DNA from: Actinomycetes bacterium
Lineage (GTDB): Bacteria; Actinomycetota; Acidimicrobiia; Acidimicrobiales; Acidimicrobiaceae
Reading direction: 5' to 3'
NCBI GenBank assembly: GCA_021826315.1
Contig: JAKAZZ010000021.1
Coordinates: 1-43,050, forward strand
DNA length: 43,050 bases
The notes under the pieces are model-generated. The model saw nothing but the letters and a program-made list of their open reading frames with translations, was not told where the DNA came from and did no database searches. Numbering within the stretch: the stretch's first letter is position 1; every line of letters begins with the position of its first letter. Positions 1 through 8,731 of the stretch are shown piece by piece. Position numbers and translations under genes: made by a program.

Positions 1-2
1 TC

Positions 3-1457
3 GTAGGTGGAACCTCAACAGCATCAGTCAGCGGTTCAGTCTTTACAGTCAACTCCGGCGTAACGGCCACCATATCTGGAATGACTATTCAGTACGGACA
101 AACAGGTAACGGCGGCAACGGCGGTGGCATCAACAACTCCGGTACTCTCACCGCCACCAATGACACTATCTCCAGCAACACAGCCACCAAAGCCGGCGGA
201 GGCATCTCCAACAATGGTGGCAACCTAACCGCCACCAATGACACTATCTCCAGCAACACAGCCCCCATCGGCGGCGGCATCTTCAACATAAGAGGCACCC
301 TAACCGCCACCAATGACACCATCTCAAACAACACGGCCACCAAAGCCGGCGGAGGCATCTTCAACATAAGCGGCACCCTAACCGCCACCAATGACACCAT
401 CTCAAACAACACGGCCGTCTACGGCGGCGGCATCTACACCAACGGTGGCGGCAACCTCACCGCGACCAACGACACCATCTCAGGCAACACAGCTTCCCGC
501 CACGGCGGCGGCATCTTCAACGGTGGCGGTAACCTAACCGCCACCAACGATACCATTTCAGGTAACGGCGTCAACAGCGGCGGTACCGGCGGCGGCATCG
601 CCATTTACGGCGGTACCCTCACACTCGCCGCCTCTATAATCGCCGATCAAACCTCTGGTGGCAACTGTTCTGTGAATAGTGGCACCATCACCGATGCCGG
701 TTACAACCTGACAGATGGCACCTCGTGTGGTTTGTCCGTTAGTTCAGACGTGATAGAGAATGCACCAATTACCCTCCCAGCGCTTACCACCGTTGGTAGT
801 ACCCAAGTAATCCCAATTGCTCCACTATCTCCAGCCTTTGACATCATCCCATCTACGTCAGTGCTATGTACTGGTGGATCAGGCGTATCTCTTGGTGCAG
901 TAACGGGTCTAAATATCCCATCTACAGATCAAGTAGGCAACCCAAGGATTGTATCCATTGGTACCCGGACTGCTAACAAGTGTTCTATTGGTTCCTATCA
1001 AGATCAAGTGTGGACCCCAAATGCTCCAACCATTAAAACAGCTACTCCAGCTAATGGTTCAGCTACAATCACATGGACAGTCCCATCAAATAACGGTGGA
1101 TCACCAATAACGAGTTATAGCGTTGAATATGCTACGTCATCTACTGGCACCTACCAAGTAGCTACCTCCTGTAGTTCAGTATCTACGACATCATGTAAGG
1201 TAACTTCACTAACTAATGGACATACTTACTACTTCGAAGTTCTTGCAACTAACGTCGTTGGAAGTGGTCCTCTATCTGCTCCAACCCATCCAGTAACGCC
1301 CATAGCTAGCCATCATCATCATCGACACCACCACCCAATAGTGCATGACAGAGATGAAAGAGGAAGAGGCCACTTGTACTACTGGTGGCGTCTGTACTTC
1401 TTCTACTGGCACCGCTTCTTCGTAGCTCACCACATAAGCTTCGAATTCACTAGATAG
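3..1457 (+). CDS. Secreted beta-helix repeat protein with fibronectin III domain (5' end outside window)
   Basis: The frame is open from base 3 with no stop upstream, so the ATG at 81 is internal and the gene begins left of the window. The residues before it (SVFTVNSGVTATISGMTIQ) are typical of right-handed parallel beta-helix surface proteins. Six imperfect repeats of about 25 residues follow, each with LTATNDTIS and a GGGI turn (about 144-600). A unique stretch with a few cysteines comes next, then one fibronectin type III domain (about 1015-1310). The end is odd: a His-rich run (SHHHHRHHHP), an Asp/Arg stretch, then a basic aromatic tail (LYYWWRLYFFYWHRFF). No LPXTG motif or C-terminal membrane anchor is visible. 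Likely an extracellular adhesin or matrix protein; ligand unknown. The N-terminal signal peptide cannot be seen here. Confidence 0.8.
   Translation, partial: VGGTSTASVSGSVFTVNSGVTATISGMTIQYGQTGNGGNGGGINNSGTLTATNDTISSNTATKAGGGISNNGGNLTATNDTISSNTAPIGGGIFNIRGTLTATNDTISNNTATKAGGGIFNISGTLTATNDTISNNTAVYGGGIYTNGGGNLTATNDTISGNTASRHGGGIFNGGGNLTATNDTISGNGVNSGGTGGGIAIYGGTLTLAASIIADQTSGGNCSVNSGTITDAGYNLTDGTSCGLSVSSDVIENAPITLPALTTVGSTQVIPIAPLSPAFDIIPSTSVLCTGGSGVSLGAVTGLNIPSTDQVGNPRIVSIGTRTANKCSIGSYQDQVWTPNAPTIKTATPANGSATITWTVPSNNGGSPITSYSVEYATSSTGTYQVATSCSSVSTTSCKVTSLTNGHTYYFEVLATNVVGSGPLSAPTHPVTPIASHHHHRHHHPIVHDRDERGRGHLYYWWRLYFFYWHRFFVAHHISFEFTR
144..600 (+). repeat. Six in-frame ~75-bp coding repeats
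   Basis: The segment accgccaccaatgacac recurs six times with near-identical flanks, encoding the LTATNDTIS...GGGI beta-helix rungs. Units three and four are almost identical at DNA level, which suggests recent duplication or gene conversion within the gene. Confidence 0.85.
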
Positions 1458-1463
1458 CTTTCT

Positions 1464-1502
1464 CCGATTTGATCTCTCATCGTCGCAGAGAGATCAAATC
1501 GG
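1464..1502 (+). terminator. Strong hairpin after the repeat-protein gene
   Basis: A perfect 15-bp inverted repeat (ccgatttgatctctc / gagagatcaaatcgg) with a 9-nt loop begins 6 bp after the stop codon. There is no T-run after it, so it would be a U-less hairpin terminator or an mRNA 3'-end stabiliser. Confidence 0.7.
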
Positions 1503-3253
1503 TACCTTCGGAGGCTGTCCTAAATGACCTTCAAGTTCGTACTGGTAAACCGCGTACTGAAGTCCGGAATACTCTACTGAAAGTCTCTTTTGTCGCTAAT
1601 AACGCGGCTTTGACTGTTTGGATTTATCTTCGATTTGAGGTTGACAACAATGCGGTTAGTTCGTTTTAGCCTTGGCGCATAGCGACTTGCACCGACTTTG
1701 GAGGCTATTGAGCGCAGGGAGGTCCGTCGCTCCAGATCCTCGCTCATCGGAGGTTCCTCGATGTCCTCCTGCCAATCCCGCCGCTTCGATCAAGTTGATC
1801 TCGAAAGTTACCCATCTCAATGCGTTCATGACGTGCATCGTCTAGCATCAAGTGAACATGTTCGACATCCGTTCCACTCCCCACGATTTCTGCGATAACC
1901 CACGAAATGATGGCAACTGGTATTCCAGAGACGATCGTCCGGTCTTTTTGTTCCCTCTGACGTACCTTTTGAAAGATTTCCGGTCTCCGGACTCGACGCC
2001 GCGGCTTGACGGAGAGATGAGTCGGCGATGACGGCATGGGCTTGGGTGAAGTAGCAGAGCTGGGATACGGCCAAATCACCTAGGTTACTTTATCTGCAAT
2101 CTTCCATGGATATGGTGTAGCAAAACTGAGGCTATACCTAAGTTTGCTACACATAACCCGCTTTCGGAGGATTGACGGGTCATGTCGAATGGGGCAGATC
2201 TTCGATCGGGTCTCCCGTTTCCGGAGCGATTATGCCTATCATTGGGAGACCGCATCAAGTTCATTCTGTCGCCGAGGCCCTCCACAGGTCCTAGCGGGAC
2301 TTTCTTAGCTATCGAATTCAACTCCTCCATACCTCTGGCAGGATAGGTAGCTGGTATCGATTTTTGTAGTAACCAGGTTTTGGTCGTTCAACTCTTTGGG
2401 GCGCTGTATCCAACTCGAGAATTTCAAAGAGGATTTGCTGTATGTCGCTCATCTAAGTAAGCAGCCTCTTTACCCGTGGCCCCCGCTCTTTTGCTCGGTC
2501 CGGTGAAACATGGGGGGATGTGATTATCTCGATGTGTCCAAGCTGGGCAATAGGTGCCTTCGCATTGGCTGTGTCTCTGTGTGTGGCGAAGTTCGTCATG
2601 GTTGCTCACTTACTTTTCGTCTATGAAGTGCTGGTTTTCCTTCTCCACGCCCATCAGGTGACGAATCAAGGCGAGGAGTAGCTCTACACGTAAATCACTT
2701 TCTCGAATACTCAACAGGACAAATCACTAGATCACGTGGCATAGTGGACAGCTTTCGAGTAAATAGGTCAATTACCTTGGGACAACGTGTTTTTGAAACT
2801 TCCATAGATGCTGGTCAGGTAGTTCCTGCGCTATCCCACCAAGGTTTACCGACGGAGTTCACTCTTCAGTTCAATACAACTGTCTGCATTGGGGGTGTTA
2901 AGGAGCACAAATTCAAAATGGTGCTCAAAGCCGGCCAATGAGTGTTAAAGACTCCGAACGTGGAACTAAAAACAACTATTGACCTACGTGGTAGCGCGAG
3001 GGTACCACGTATGTCTTCATTTGATGTGCGTCTGCGTCTCAGGTCATGGTGGCGAAGGAGACGGGGTTTGATAACGTGTCTGGAGTACTACGCATTCGCG
3101 TACCGTAACTTGCAGAGCGTGACTTTGGGCAACTGATTGCAGTATTGAGAAGCGCAGTGCTCATCGACGCAGCAGCGGTGGCTTCGGAGCTTGCGCTAGC
3201 GGGTCTTATGCTCGTTGAGGACGAGGCAGACATCTTGGACGAAGACGATACTG
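1503..3253. other. 1.75-kb stretch with no supportable gene
   Basis: Only short overlapping open frames on both strands occur (none above 111 codons), without recognisable domains, convincing ribosome sites or conserved neighbours. It may hold decayed gene remnants; the best candidate, a 48-codon minus-strand frame at 2453-2599, is too weak to call. The stretch 3145-3333 (+) is open for 62 codons but overlaps a strong hairpin and the end of the next gene, so I do not call it. Confidence 0.6.
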
Positions 3254-3287
3254 CTGCTCTCGTCATGGAGTTCGATGACGAGAGCAG
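3254..3287. terminator. Perfect 13-bp stem hairpin downstream of the alpha/beta hydrolase gene
   Basis: ctgctctcgtcat (3254-3266) pairs perfectly with atgacgagagcag (3275-3287) across an 8-nt loop. It lies 29 bp beyond the stop of the minus-strand gene ending at 3316. No T-run follows on either strand, so it is a probable U-less terminator or 3' stabiliser rather than a canonical intrinsic terminator. Confidence 0.6.
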
Positions 3288-3315
3288 TGCAGCTCAAGAT
3301 GGAGTAGTTGTTGCC

Positions 3316-4365
3316 CTATCGGTCAAGCCATGAACGAACTGCGTCAGTAAGAAATTTTTCGTCGTCGGGAATCCCCGCCGGATTTCCGGCTCGATGCCCC
3401 CAGATACTGGGAATGACCTTCAGTTCTCCGTGGCGAAGCTCCGCGAGTTCGAGAGCGTTGTCGGCTACCCGGAAGTAGAGGTCGGTTTCACTTGGAATGA
3501 GTAACACCTTTGCCTCAATGGCATTAAGTGCTCCTTTGAGATCGCCACCGTAGCGCGGGTTTGCGCTGATATCAGCCTCTTGCCAGGTACGAGCTTGCGC
3601 GTAGAGGTTTGCTGCTCTTCGAGCACCAAAGGACGCTTCCCAATCAGTGCGGAGGAATGTCTCTAAATCTGGGGCTCCGAGTGCAGTCTGGTAAAGCCCG
3701 GCACGATAAAAGTCCTGGCTGAGACCCCAGCCAGCATAGATATGGCCAAATGCTCTGAGAGATGCGACTGGCTCACTCGAGAAGTGGCCGTCACCGATAT
3801 ATTCAGGAGCAGCCTCCAGTGTTCGTAGGAGGCCGGAGAGGAAAACCTTGTTGTGCGCTGAGGTTTTCGCACTTCCACACACGATGATGGAGCGCTCCAC
3901 CTTATCTGGAAACTCCGAGGCCCAGTGATAGGCTTGGCCTGCTCCCATGGAGAAGCCATATGATGCGGCGATATGGTCGACTCCGAAGAATTCGGTGAGG
4001 AGCCGATGTTGAGCCCGGACGTTGTCTCGCATGGTGACGAGGGGCGGAAATTCGAGATCGTCGGCAGCGCTTGAGGATAGTCCATTAGAAAACATGTCGG
4101 GGATGATGATGAACCATCGCTCAGGGTCGAGAATCTTGTCTGGACCTATGAGCCATGCGAGACCCTCGTGGGTTGCTGTGTAGCTACACGGATAAATGAT
4201 GACATTATCGCGTGCCGCATTGAGGGTTCCATGGCTTTGCCACTGGAGGCGGGCCTGTCGGATGACTCCGCCGCGTTCAACCTCAAAGTCGTCGAGTTCA
4301 AAGGTGCCGTTGTGAATTGGCCATGTCATTGTTGCTGTTCGTTCCATTTCTGTTGGAGATGGCAT
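3316..4365 (-). CDS. Alpha/beta-fold hydrolase of the MetX (homoserine O-acetyltransferase-like) family
   Basis: About 349 residues with the MetX-type fold. The nucleophile Ser lies in YGFSMGAGQ, the acid is probably the Asp in PSETDLYF, and the catalytic His is in IWGHRAGNP near the C-terminus. The early motif VIIYPCSYTATH corresponds to the strand after which MetX proteins form the oxyanion hole. I start it at the ATG at 4365, preceded by gtagagggcac, rather than at the longest frame (4410); an ATG at 4329 is another possibility. True MetX acylates homoserine with acetyl-CoA in methionine synthesis, but many relatives with this sequence type act on other substrates. No methionine genes are adjacent, so the substrate is open. 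A strong hairpin follows the stop. Confidence 0.8.
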   Translation of the reverse strand: MPSPTEMERTATMTWPIHNGTFELDDFEVERGGVIRQARLQWQSHGTLNAARDNVIIYPCSYTATHEGLAWLIGPDKILDPERWFIIIPDMFSNGLSSSAADDLEFPPLVTMRDNVRAQHRLLTEFFGVDHIAASYGFSMGAGQAYHWASEFPDKVERSIIVCGSAKTSAHNKVFLSGLLRTLEAAPEYIGDGHFSSEPVASLRAFGHIYAGWGLSQDFYRAGLYQTALGAPDLETFLRTDWEASFGARRAANLYAQARTWQEADISANPRYGGDLKGALNAIEAKVLLIPSETDLYFRVADNALELAELRHGELKVIPSIWGHRAGNPAGIPDDEKFLTDAVRSWLDR

Positions 4366-4410
4366 GTGCCCTCTACCTTCTAACGTAGCTGTTTTGGCGT
4401 GTTTCATCAT

Positions 4411-4824
4411 GAGGTTTCGGCGGAAGTGTGTCGGGTCTCGAGATAGCTCAGGTCGGTGGATGCCTTAGTCTTTCGAAGCGATTTTGTGCCTCCTGAGCAT
4501 GTTTCGAATATTCACTTTTTGACGACCGACGGTTCGGCTCGATACTGGAGGTTTGTGGGAAGCGCGGTGTCGCTCGTGAACGCCAATCGGATTATGGGGG
4601 AGTCGTTTTGGTTGCTGCGTCGAAGACGATTCGGCTTCGACTTGAATTAACAGCCGCCTCTAATCATCCTTTGTAGCCCCAGAGAACTACAAGGCCCGAA
4701 CGATAAACTTACGGACGCTTTGTGGAAACTATTGGAGTCTTTCACAATGGAATTTATGGGTGGATTCTTATATTTTGCGGGCGGAAATTGGACTGTGACC
4801 ACGTCCTATTAGGGAATTAGAAAA
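4411..4824. other. Intergenic region upstream of the fhaA operon
   Basis: No gene is supported here; a 64-codon frame at 4456-4650 has no recognisable features. An imperfect hairpin (cctttgtag 4668-4676 with ctacaagg 4687-4694) lies about 130 bp before fhaA. AT-rich sequence at 4745-4785 presumably contains the operon promoter, but I cannot identify a convincing -35/-10 pair. Confidence 0.4.
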
Positions 4825-5502
4825 TTGAAGTATCATGTAGATGTGCCATTTAGTGAAATTGAGGGTCGCCTTGAGCGCTTGGTCGAAGGAGTCTTCGCCA
4901 GGTTCTCAAAGAGTGCGATCCAGCCCGCGGAAATTGGAAAAAAGCTAAGTCGCCATATCGACATGGAGAAGCGCATCGGTGTGCGCGGGCCTATCATTCC
5001 TAATGACTATCTAGTTGTTCTATCGCACGAAGATTTTGACGAATTAGTTGACATCTCGAATGCATTGAAGTCTGAGCTCCAAACCCTGATCCACCAGGTT
5101 GCTAAGGAGCGAAATTACCGCTTCGTCGGATTTCCAGATATCAGAATTAGTTACGACGATAATCTTCATCGTGGCTCCTTTGCAATTGAATCGAAGTTCA
5201 TCGAAGATAGCGACTATCTCGGCCACGTCTTTATCGAGTTGCCCAATGGCCTTAGAATTCCAGTTGGAAAGAGCAATATCACAATTGGCCGTGCTCCTTC
5301 TTCTACCGTCATCATCGACGACCCCAAAGTCTCTCGTAGCCACGCTGAGATCACACCACTTGGAAATGGTTCTGTGGTAATTCGTGACCTTGGAAGTACC
5401 AATGGAACCAAGGTAAATGGAAAGAAGATCACTTCTCTTCAGATTGACGATGGTGATGTAGTCGATATCGGAACGGTCGAGATTAAGGTGGGGCGTCAGT
5501 AG
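4825..5502 (+). CDS. fhaA: FhaA-like protein (DUF3662 plus FHA domain)
   Basis: The 225-residue product has the FhaA N-terminal (DUF3662) domain over residues 1-115 and a phosphothreonine-binding FHA domain over about 150-222. The latter shows GRAPSS, SRSHAEI and LGSTNGTKVNG, the loops that contact phosphopeptide. The start is TTG, with aggga about 9 nt upstream. The Mycobacterium FhaA has a long Gln/Pro-rich linker between these domains; here the linker is very short. FhaA proteins bind phosphorylated partners such as MviN and PknB to tune peptidoglycan synthesis. It is first in a tight operon; the next gene starts 3 bp after the stop. Confidence 0.92.
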   Translation: MKYHVDVPFSEIEGRLERLVEGVFARFSKSAIQPAEIGKKLSRHIDMEKRIGVRGPIIPNDYLVVLSHEDFDELVDISNALKSELQTLIHQVAKERNYRFVGFPDIRISYDDNLHRGSFAIESKFIEDSDYLGHVFIELPNGLRIPVGKSNITIGRAPSSTVIIDDPKVSRSHAEITPLGNGSVVIRDLGSTNGTKVNGKKITSLQIDDGDVVDIGTVEIKVGRQ

Positions 5503-5505
5503 CGC

Positions 5506-6021
5506 ATGCCAGTTGGTCTCTTAGTTGTCTTCAAGTATGTTCTGATTGCTCTGATTTGGCTATTCTTCTTGCGTGCACTGCGTGCTGTCTACGTTCAAGT
5601 TAGGCCACCAAAGGTGAAGAAGGCAAAGGAAGAGGCGCCAAGGCCAGTCGTTGATGAATCGGCCAAGAGGTCCGGGTGGATAACCGCGCCCAAGTTACTT
5701 GATAGATCAGCCTCTAATCCCCACGTCCGCTTTGGCCTTCGCGCAATTGGCGATACTGAAGAAACGGGCGACGTGTGGCCCATTGACAACTTTGTCACTA
5801 TTGGAAGATCTGCTGGTTGCACAATTTCGATCCCAGACGACGAATTTAGCTCTTCAGTACATTGCCGACTTACTAAGACCGATACCAACTACTTGATCGA
5901 GGACCTTGGAAGCACTAACGGTACGTACTTAAATGGTAAAGTTCTCAATTCACCAGCTGTTGTTTCCGAAGGTGACGAGATTTCAGCAGGCCGTTCGCGA
6001 TTTAAAGTGGTGCGGGTATGA
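5506..6021 (+). CDS. fhaB: FhaB/FipA-like membrane-anchored FHA protein
   Basis: The 171-residue protein has one N-terminal membrane segment (about residues 4-24), a basic linker and a C-terminal FHA domain (about 95-165) with IGRSAGC, SSVHCRL and LGSTNGTYLNG. Note VHC where the family usually has SRxHA or SxxHA; the binding Ser and Asn-Gly are retained. In mycobacteria FhaB (FipA) links FtsZ and FtsQ under PknA phosphorylation. Here its partner kinase would be the PASTA kinase encoded 2.7 kb downstream. The gene overlaps pstP by 4 bp (ATGA). Confidence 0.9.
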   Translation: MPVGLLVVFKYVLIALIWLFFLRALRAVYVQVRPPKVKKAKEEAPRPVVDESAKRSGWITAPKLLDRSASNPHVRFGLRAIGDTEETGDVWPIDNFVTIGRSAGCTISIPDDEFSSSVHCRLTKTDTNYLIEDLGSTNGTYLNGKVLNSPAVVSEGDEISAGRSRFKVVRV

Positions 6022-7232
6022 AGGTTCAAGTTGGAGCCTCGAGCGACCGTGGACAGGTCAGGGCTGAAAACCAAGATTCCTACCTATTAATGAATCACGC
6101 CTTCGTCGTTGCAGACGGAATGGGTGGTGCCAACGGAGGTGCTACGGCATCAAAGATGGCAGTTGAGGTCTTCGAGACATCTTTAGGAGATGCTACAGAT
6201 CATACCGAGGTAGAGCGTGCCCTTCGCGAAGCTAATGCTGCAGTTCATCGACTCTCGCGTGAGGATGCAACCCTAAAAGGGATGGGTACCACCTTTGTTG
6301 GCGTAGTGATCGATGGTGAGAACCAAGATCACTTAACTTTGATCAACGTAGGCGACTCGAGGGCCTATATATTGCGTGGTACGGAGTTCATCCAGTTGAC
6401 TTTGGATCACTCTTGGGCCGAGGAGATGATCAGAGCCGGCAAGGTAAAAGAGAGTGATCCCGCAAGTATTGCATCGCGTCACGTTTTGACCAGGGTGGTC
6501 GGTGTTGCATCAGAGGTTGAGCCCGATATGTGGTCCATCGTGGCCGAGGCGGGTGATCGTCTGATCTTATGTTCTGATGGGGTTACTAACGAACTTGCAG
6601 ATCCTGAGATAGCAACTATCCTGGCGCAAGGCCATAGTGCTCAATCTACGGCAGAGGCGTTAGTCGCAGGTGCAGTGGCAGCTGGCGGTCTCGACAATGC
6701 TACCGCGGTTGTTATCTTTGTCGAGGGCGAAGCACAGCACCCGGATGCCAAAGTTATAAAGTCGCCGATTCCAGTTGTTAGGGTTGCTCCAGAGATACAC
6801 GAGCTTCGTTCGATCGGAACCATGGTTGGTAGAAGCCATCACGGACCTATGTTGGGAGCGATTCCAACGCCCATTTCAAAGTCGTACTTTAGGTCTTTGG
6901 CGACGGCATTTCGGATATTTACATTTCTCTTGCTATTTGGATTGATAGTTGGCCTTGGTGTATTTGGCATCAAGACCTATGCCAATGGCGAGTACTTCGT
7001 TGGAGTGAACAGTACTAGCCACGTTGCGATCTATCAGGGTCGCCCCGGTGGCATCTTGTGGTTCAAGCCGAAAGTTGTATCGACTGAGTCGATTGCGACG
7101 TCGTCGCTCTCCACCGCGATCGTCACGAAACTACAAAGTGGGGTAGTAGAGACAAGTTATTCAGCGGCCATTCAATACGTCAATAACTTGAAGAGTCTGC
7201 AAGCCTCCTTTGCGAGCGGAGGTGGTGGCTGA
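6018..7232 (+). CDS. pstP: PP2C-family Ser/Thr phosphatase PstP
   Basis: The 404-residue protein has a cytoplasmic PP2C domain (about 1-235) with all metal-binding motifs: RAENQDSY, VADGMGG, LINVGDSRAYI, LCSDGVTNELAD and GLDNATAVVI. A linker leads to one membrane helix (about residues 297-318) and a roughly 85-residue extracytoplasmic tail, the topology of mycobacterial PstP. It dephosphorylates PknA/PknB and their targets. Start and stop overlap the flanking genes by 4 bp and 1 bp, so it is probably co-translated with fhaB and pbpA. Confidence 0.95.
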   Translation: MKVQVGASSDRGQVRAENQDSYLLMNHAFVVADGMGGANGGATASKMAVEVFETSLGDATDHTEVERALREANAAVHRLSREDATLKGMGTTFVGVVIDGENQDHLTLINVGDSRAYILRGTEFIQLTLDHSWAEEMIRAGKVKESDPASIASRHVLTRVVGVASEVEPDMWSIVAEAGDRLILCSDGVTNELADPEIATILAQGHSAQSTAEALVAGAVAAGGLDNATAVVIFVEGEAQHPDAKVIKSPIPVVRVAPEIHELRSIGTMVGRSHHGPMLGAIPTPISKSYFRSLATAFRIFTFLLLFGLIVGLGVFGIKTYANGEYFVGVNSTSHVAIYQGRPGGILWFKPKVVSTESIATSSLSTAIVTKLQSGVVETSYSAAIQYVNNLKSLQASFASGGGG

Positions 7233-8725
7233 TGCGAAGTCGAATCAGGATGCTCGCAGTCTTTCTATTCAGCCTCTTTTTGATCCTGTTCCTGCAGCTA
7301 AATCATGTTCAGGTCCTTCAGGCACACGAACTCAATAACCATAAGGGCAATTACCGAGCTATCACAAATTCGCTCTCTCAGGATCGAGGTGCGATTTATA
7401 CCAGTGACGGTCAAGTAATCGCCGAGACCGTGCCCTCCAAAGACGTCTATAAGTATCAGCGTTTTTACCCAAATGGTCCACTGTATGCTCAGGTGAGCGG
7501 ATTTGATTCGATCAACTATGGCCTCGATGGTTTGGAGTTGGAGTACAACTCGTATCTACAGTCGACCAAGCTACCACCTAAGACCTTTGGAGATCTAGTG
7601 ACTCCAAAGTACGGAGTCGACAACGTTATAACTACCATCAATTCAAATCTCCAAAAGGTGGCCCAGAGTTCGCTTGGAAAGTTGCAAGGCTCGGTAGTCG
7701 CGATCGATCCGAGTAACGGCGACATCCTAGCGATGTATTCAAATCCATCTTTTGACCCGAACCTCCTTGCATCAATCTCGGCCACCGTTGAAAAGCAGGC
7801 CTTTGATGCAAATAACTACGGTCCAACCCAACCCGGATTAGCCAGAACTTACAGGCGCAGTTATCCGCCGGGTTCAACCTTCAAGATCGTTACCTCTTCA
7901 GCGGTATACGACCATATGCCATCGTTGGCAACTAAGCAGTATCCGGTCGTTAGTTCGATACCCCTTCCCGATACAGTCAATCGCCTTCACAACTACGCCA
8001 ATGAATTGTGCGGTGGAAACATTGTGCCAATGCTCGCGGTCTCATGTGATACTGGCTTTGGTCAGATCGGATTGGATCTTGGAGCGAGCAACCTAGCAAG
8101 CGAAGCCCAATCATTCGGTTTTAATCAGAGCCCACCTATCGACCTACCACTGCCAGCGAAGTCGACATTTCCGGTCGCCTCTTACTTCTCCAATCAACTA
8201 CCGACACTTGCCTATTCGGCGATCGGTCAGGGAAATGTTGCTGCAACCCCACTTCAGATGGCCTTAGTAGGTGCTGCAATCGCAAACAATGGCGTCATTA
8301 TGACGCCGCATCTGATGAAGTACATCACCAACAGCCAAAATGCAGTTGTAACTAAATACAAAGATCACCCATGGTTACAAGCCACATCGCCAGCAACTGC
8401 CCAATCGGTTACAAGCCTGATGGAAGGTGTTGTGACGAATGGTACCGCCCAAGGCATCGCCATACCGGGGCTCAAAATAGCCGCCAAGACCGGAACCGCT
8501 CAGCTAAGCTTATCGGCGAGTAATCAGGCGAGTCCAAACGGTAACGATAACTGGATGGTTGCGTTCGCTCCGGCAGGTAGTGGTAGTGCGAAGATTGCCA
8601 TTGCGGTAGTTGTTCCAGCGCAAGCGGGCATGGCAGCAGATTCTACAGGAGCGGCATATGCCGGTCCGGTTGTCAAAGCTATTCTGAATGCATACTTTAA
8701 TGCCAACAAGGCAATTGGAGGGTAG
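7232..8725 (+). CDS. pbpA: Class B penicillin-binding protein (PbpA type)
   Basis: The 497-residue transpeptidase has an N-terminal membrane anchor (residues 7-25), a dimerisation domain and a transpeptidase domain. The active-site motifs are PGSTFK (SxxK, near residue 214), SCD (SxN position, near 271) and KTGTAQ (KTG, near 419). Asp replaces Asn in the second motif; E. coli PBP2 also has SxD there, so this need not be inactivating. It cross-links septal or elongation peptidoglycan outside the membrane. A RodA/FtsW glycosyltransferase normally precedes pbpA in this cluster, but none is present here. The start overlaps pstP by 1 bp (TGATG). Confidence 0.95.
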   Translation: MRSRIRMLAVFLFSLFLILFLQLNHVQVLQAHELNNHKGNYRAITNSLSQDRGAIYTSDGQVIAETVPSKDVYKYQRFYPNGPLYAQVSGFDSINYGLDGLELEYNSYLQSTKLPPKTFGDLVTPKYGVDNVITTINSNLQKVAQSSLGKLQGSVVAIDPSNGDILAMYSNPSFDPNLLASISATVEKQAFDANNYGPTQPGLARTYRRSYPPGSTFKIVTSSAVYDHMPSLATKQYPVVSSIPLPDTVNRLHNYANELCGGNIVPMLAVSCDTGFGQIGLDLGASNLASEAQSFGFNQSPPIDLPLPAKSTFPVASYFSNQLPTLAYSAIGQGNVAATPLQMALVGAAIANNGVIMTPHLMKYITNSQNAVVTKYKDHPWLQATSPATAQSVTSLMEGVVTNGTAQGIAIPGLKIAAKTGTAQLSLSASNQASPNGNDNWMVAFAPAGSGSAKIAIAVVVPAQAGMAADSTGAAYAGPVVKAILNAYFNANKAIGG

Positions 8726-8731
8726 TTGAAC

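Noticed and set aside
89-412. 107-codon minus-strand frame opposite the beta-helix repeats
   Set aside because: It is the antisense shadow of the repeat region; its own repeats simply mirror LTATNDTIS codons.
1310-1457. His-rich run as an engineered tag
   Set aside because: Interspersed Arg and Pro and a natural continuation of the frame; nothing else suggests a vector.
1744-2079. 111-codon minus-strand frame in the gene-poor region
   Set aside because: No recognisable motif, no ribosome site, and overlapping frames of similar length on both strands; composition looks random.
2453-2599. 48-codon minus-strand frame with APIAQLGHIEIIT, reminiscent of the start of a glyoxalase/extradiol dioxygenase
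   Set aside because: Similarity covers about a dozen residues and nothing downstream continues the fold; could be chance. A frameshift-tolerant protein search would decide.
3145-3333. 62-codon plus-strand frame, acidic
   Set aside because: TTG start without ribosome site, contains the 13-bp hairpin and overlaps the opposing hydrolase gene; more likely the 3' regulatory region.
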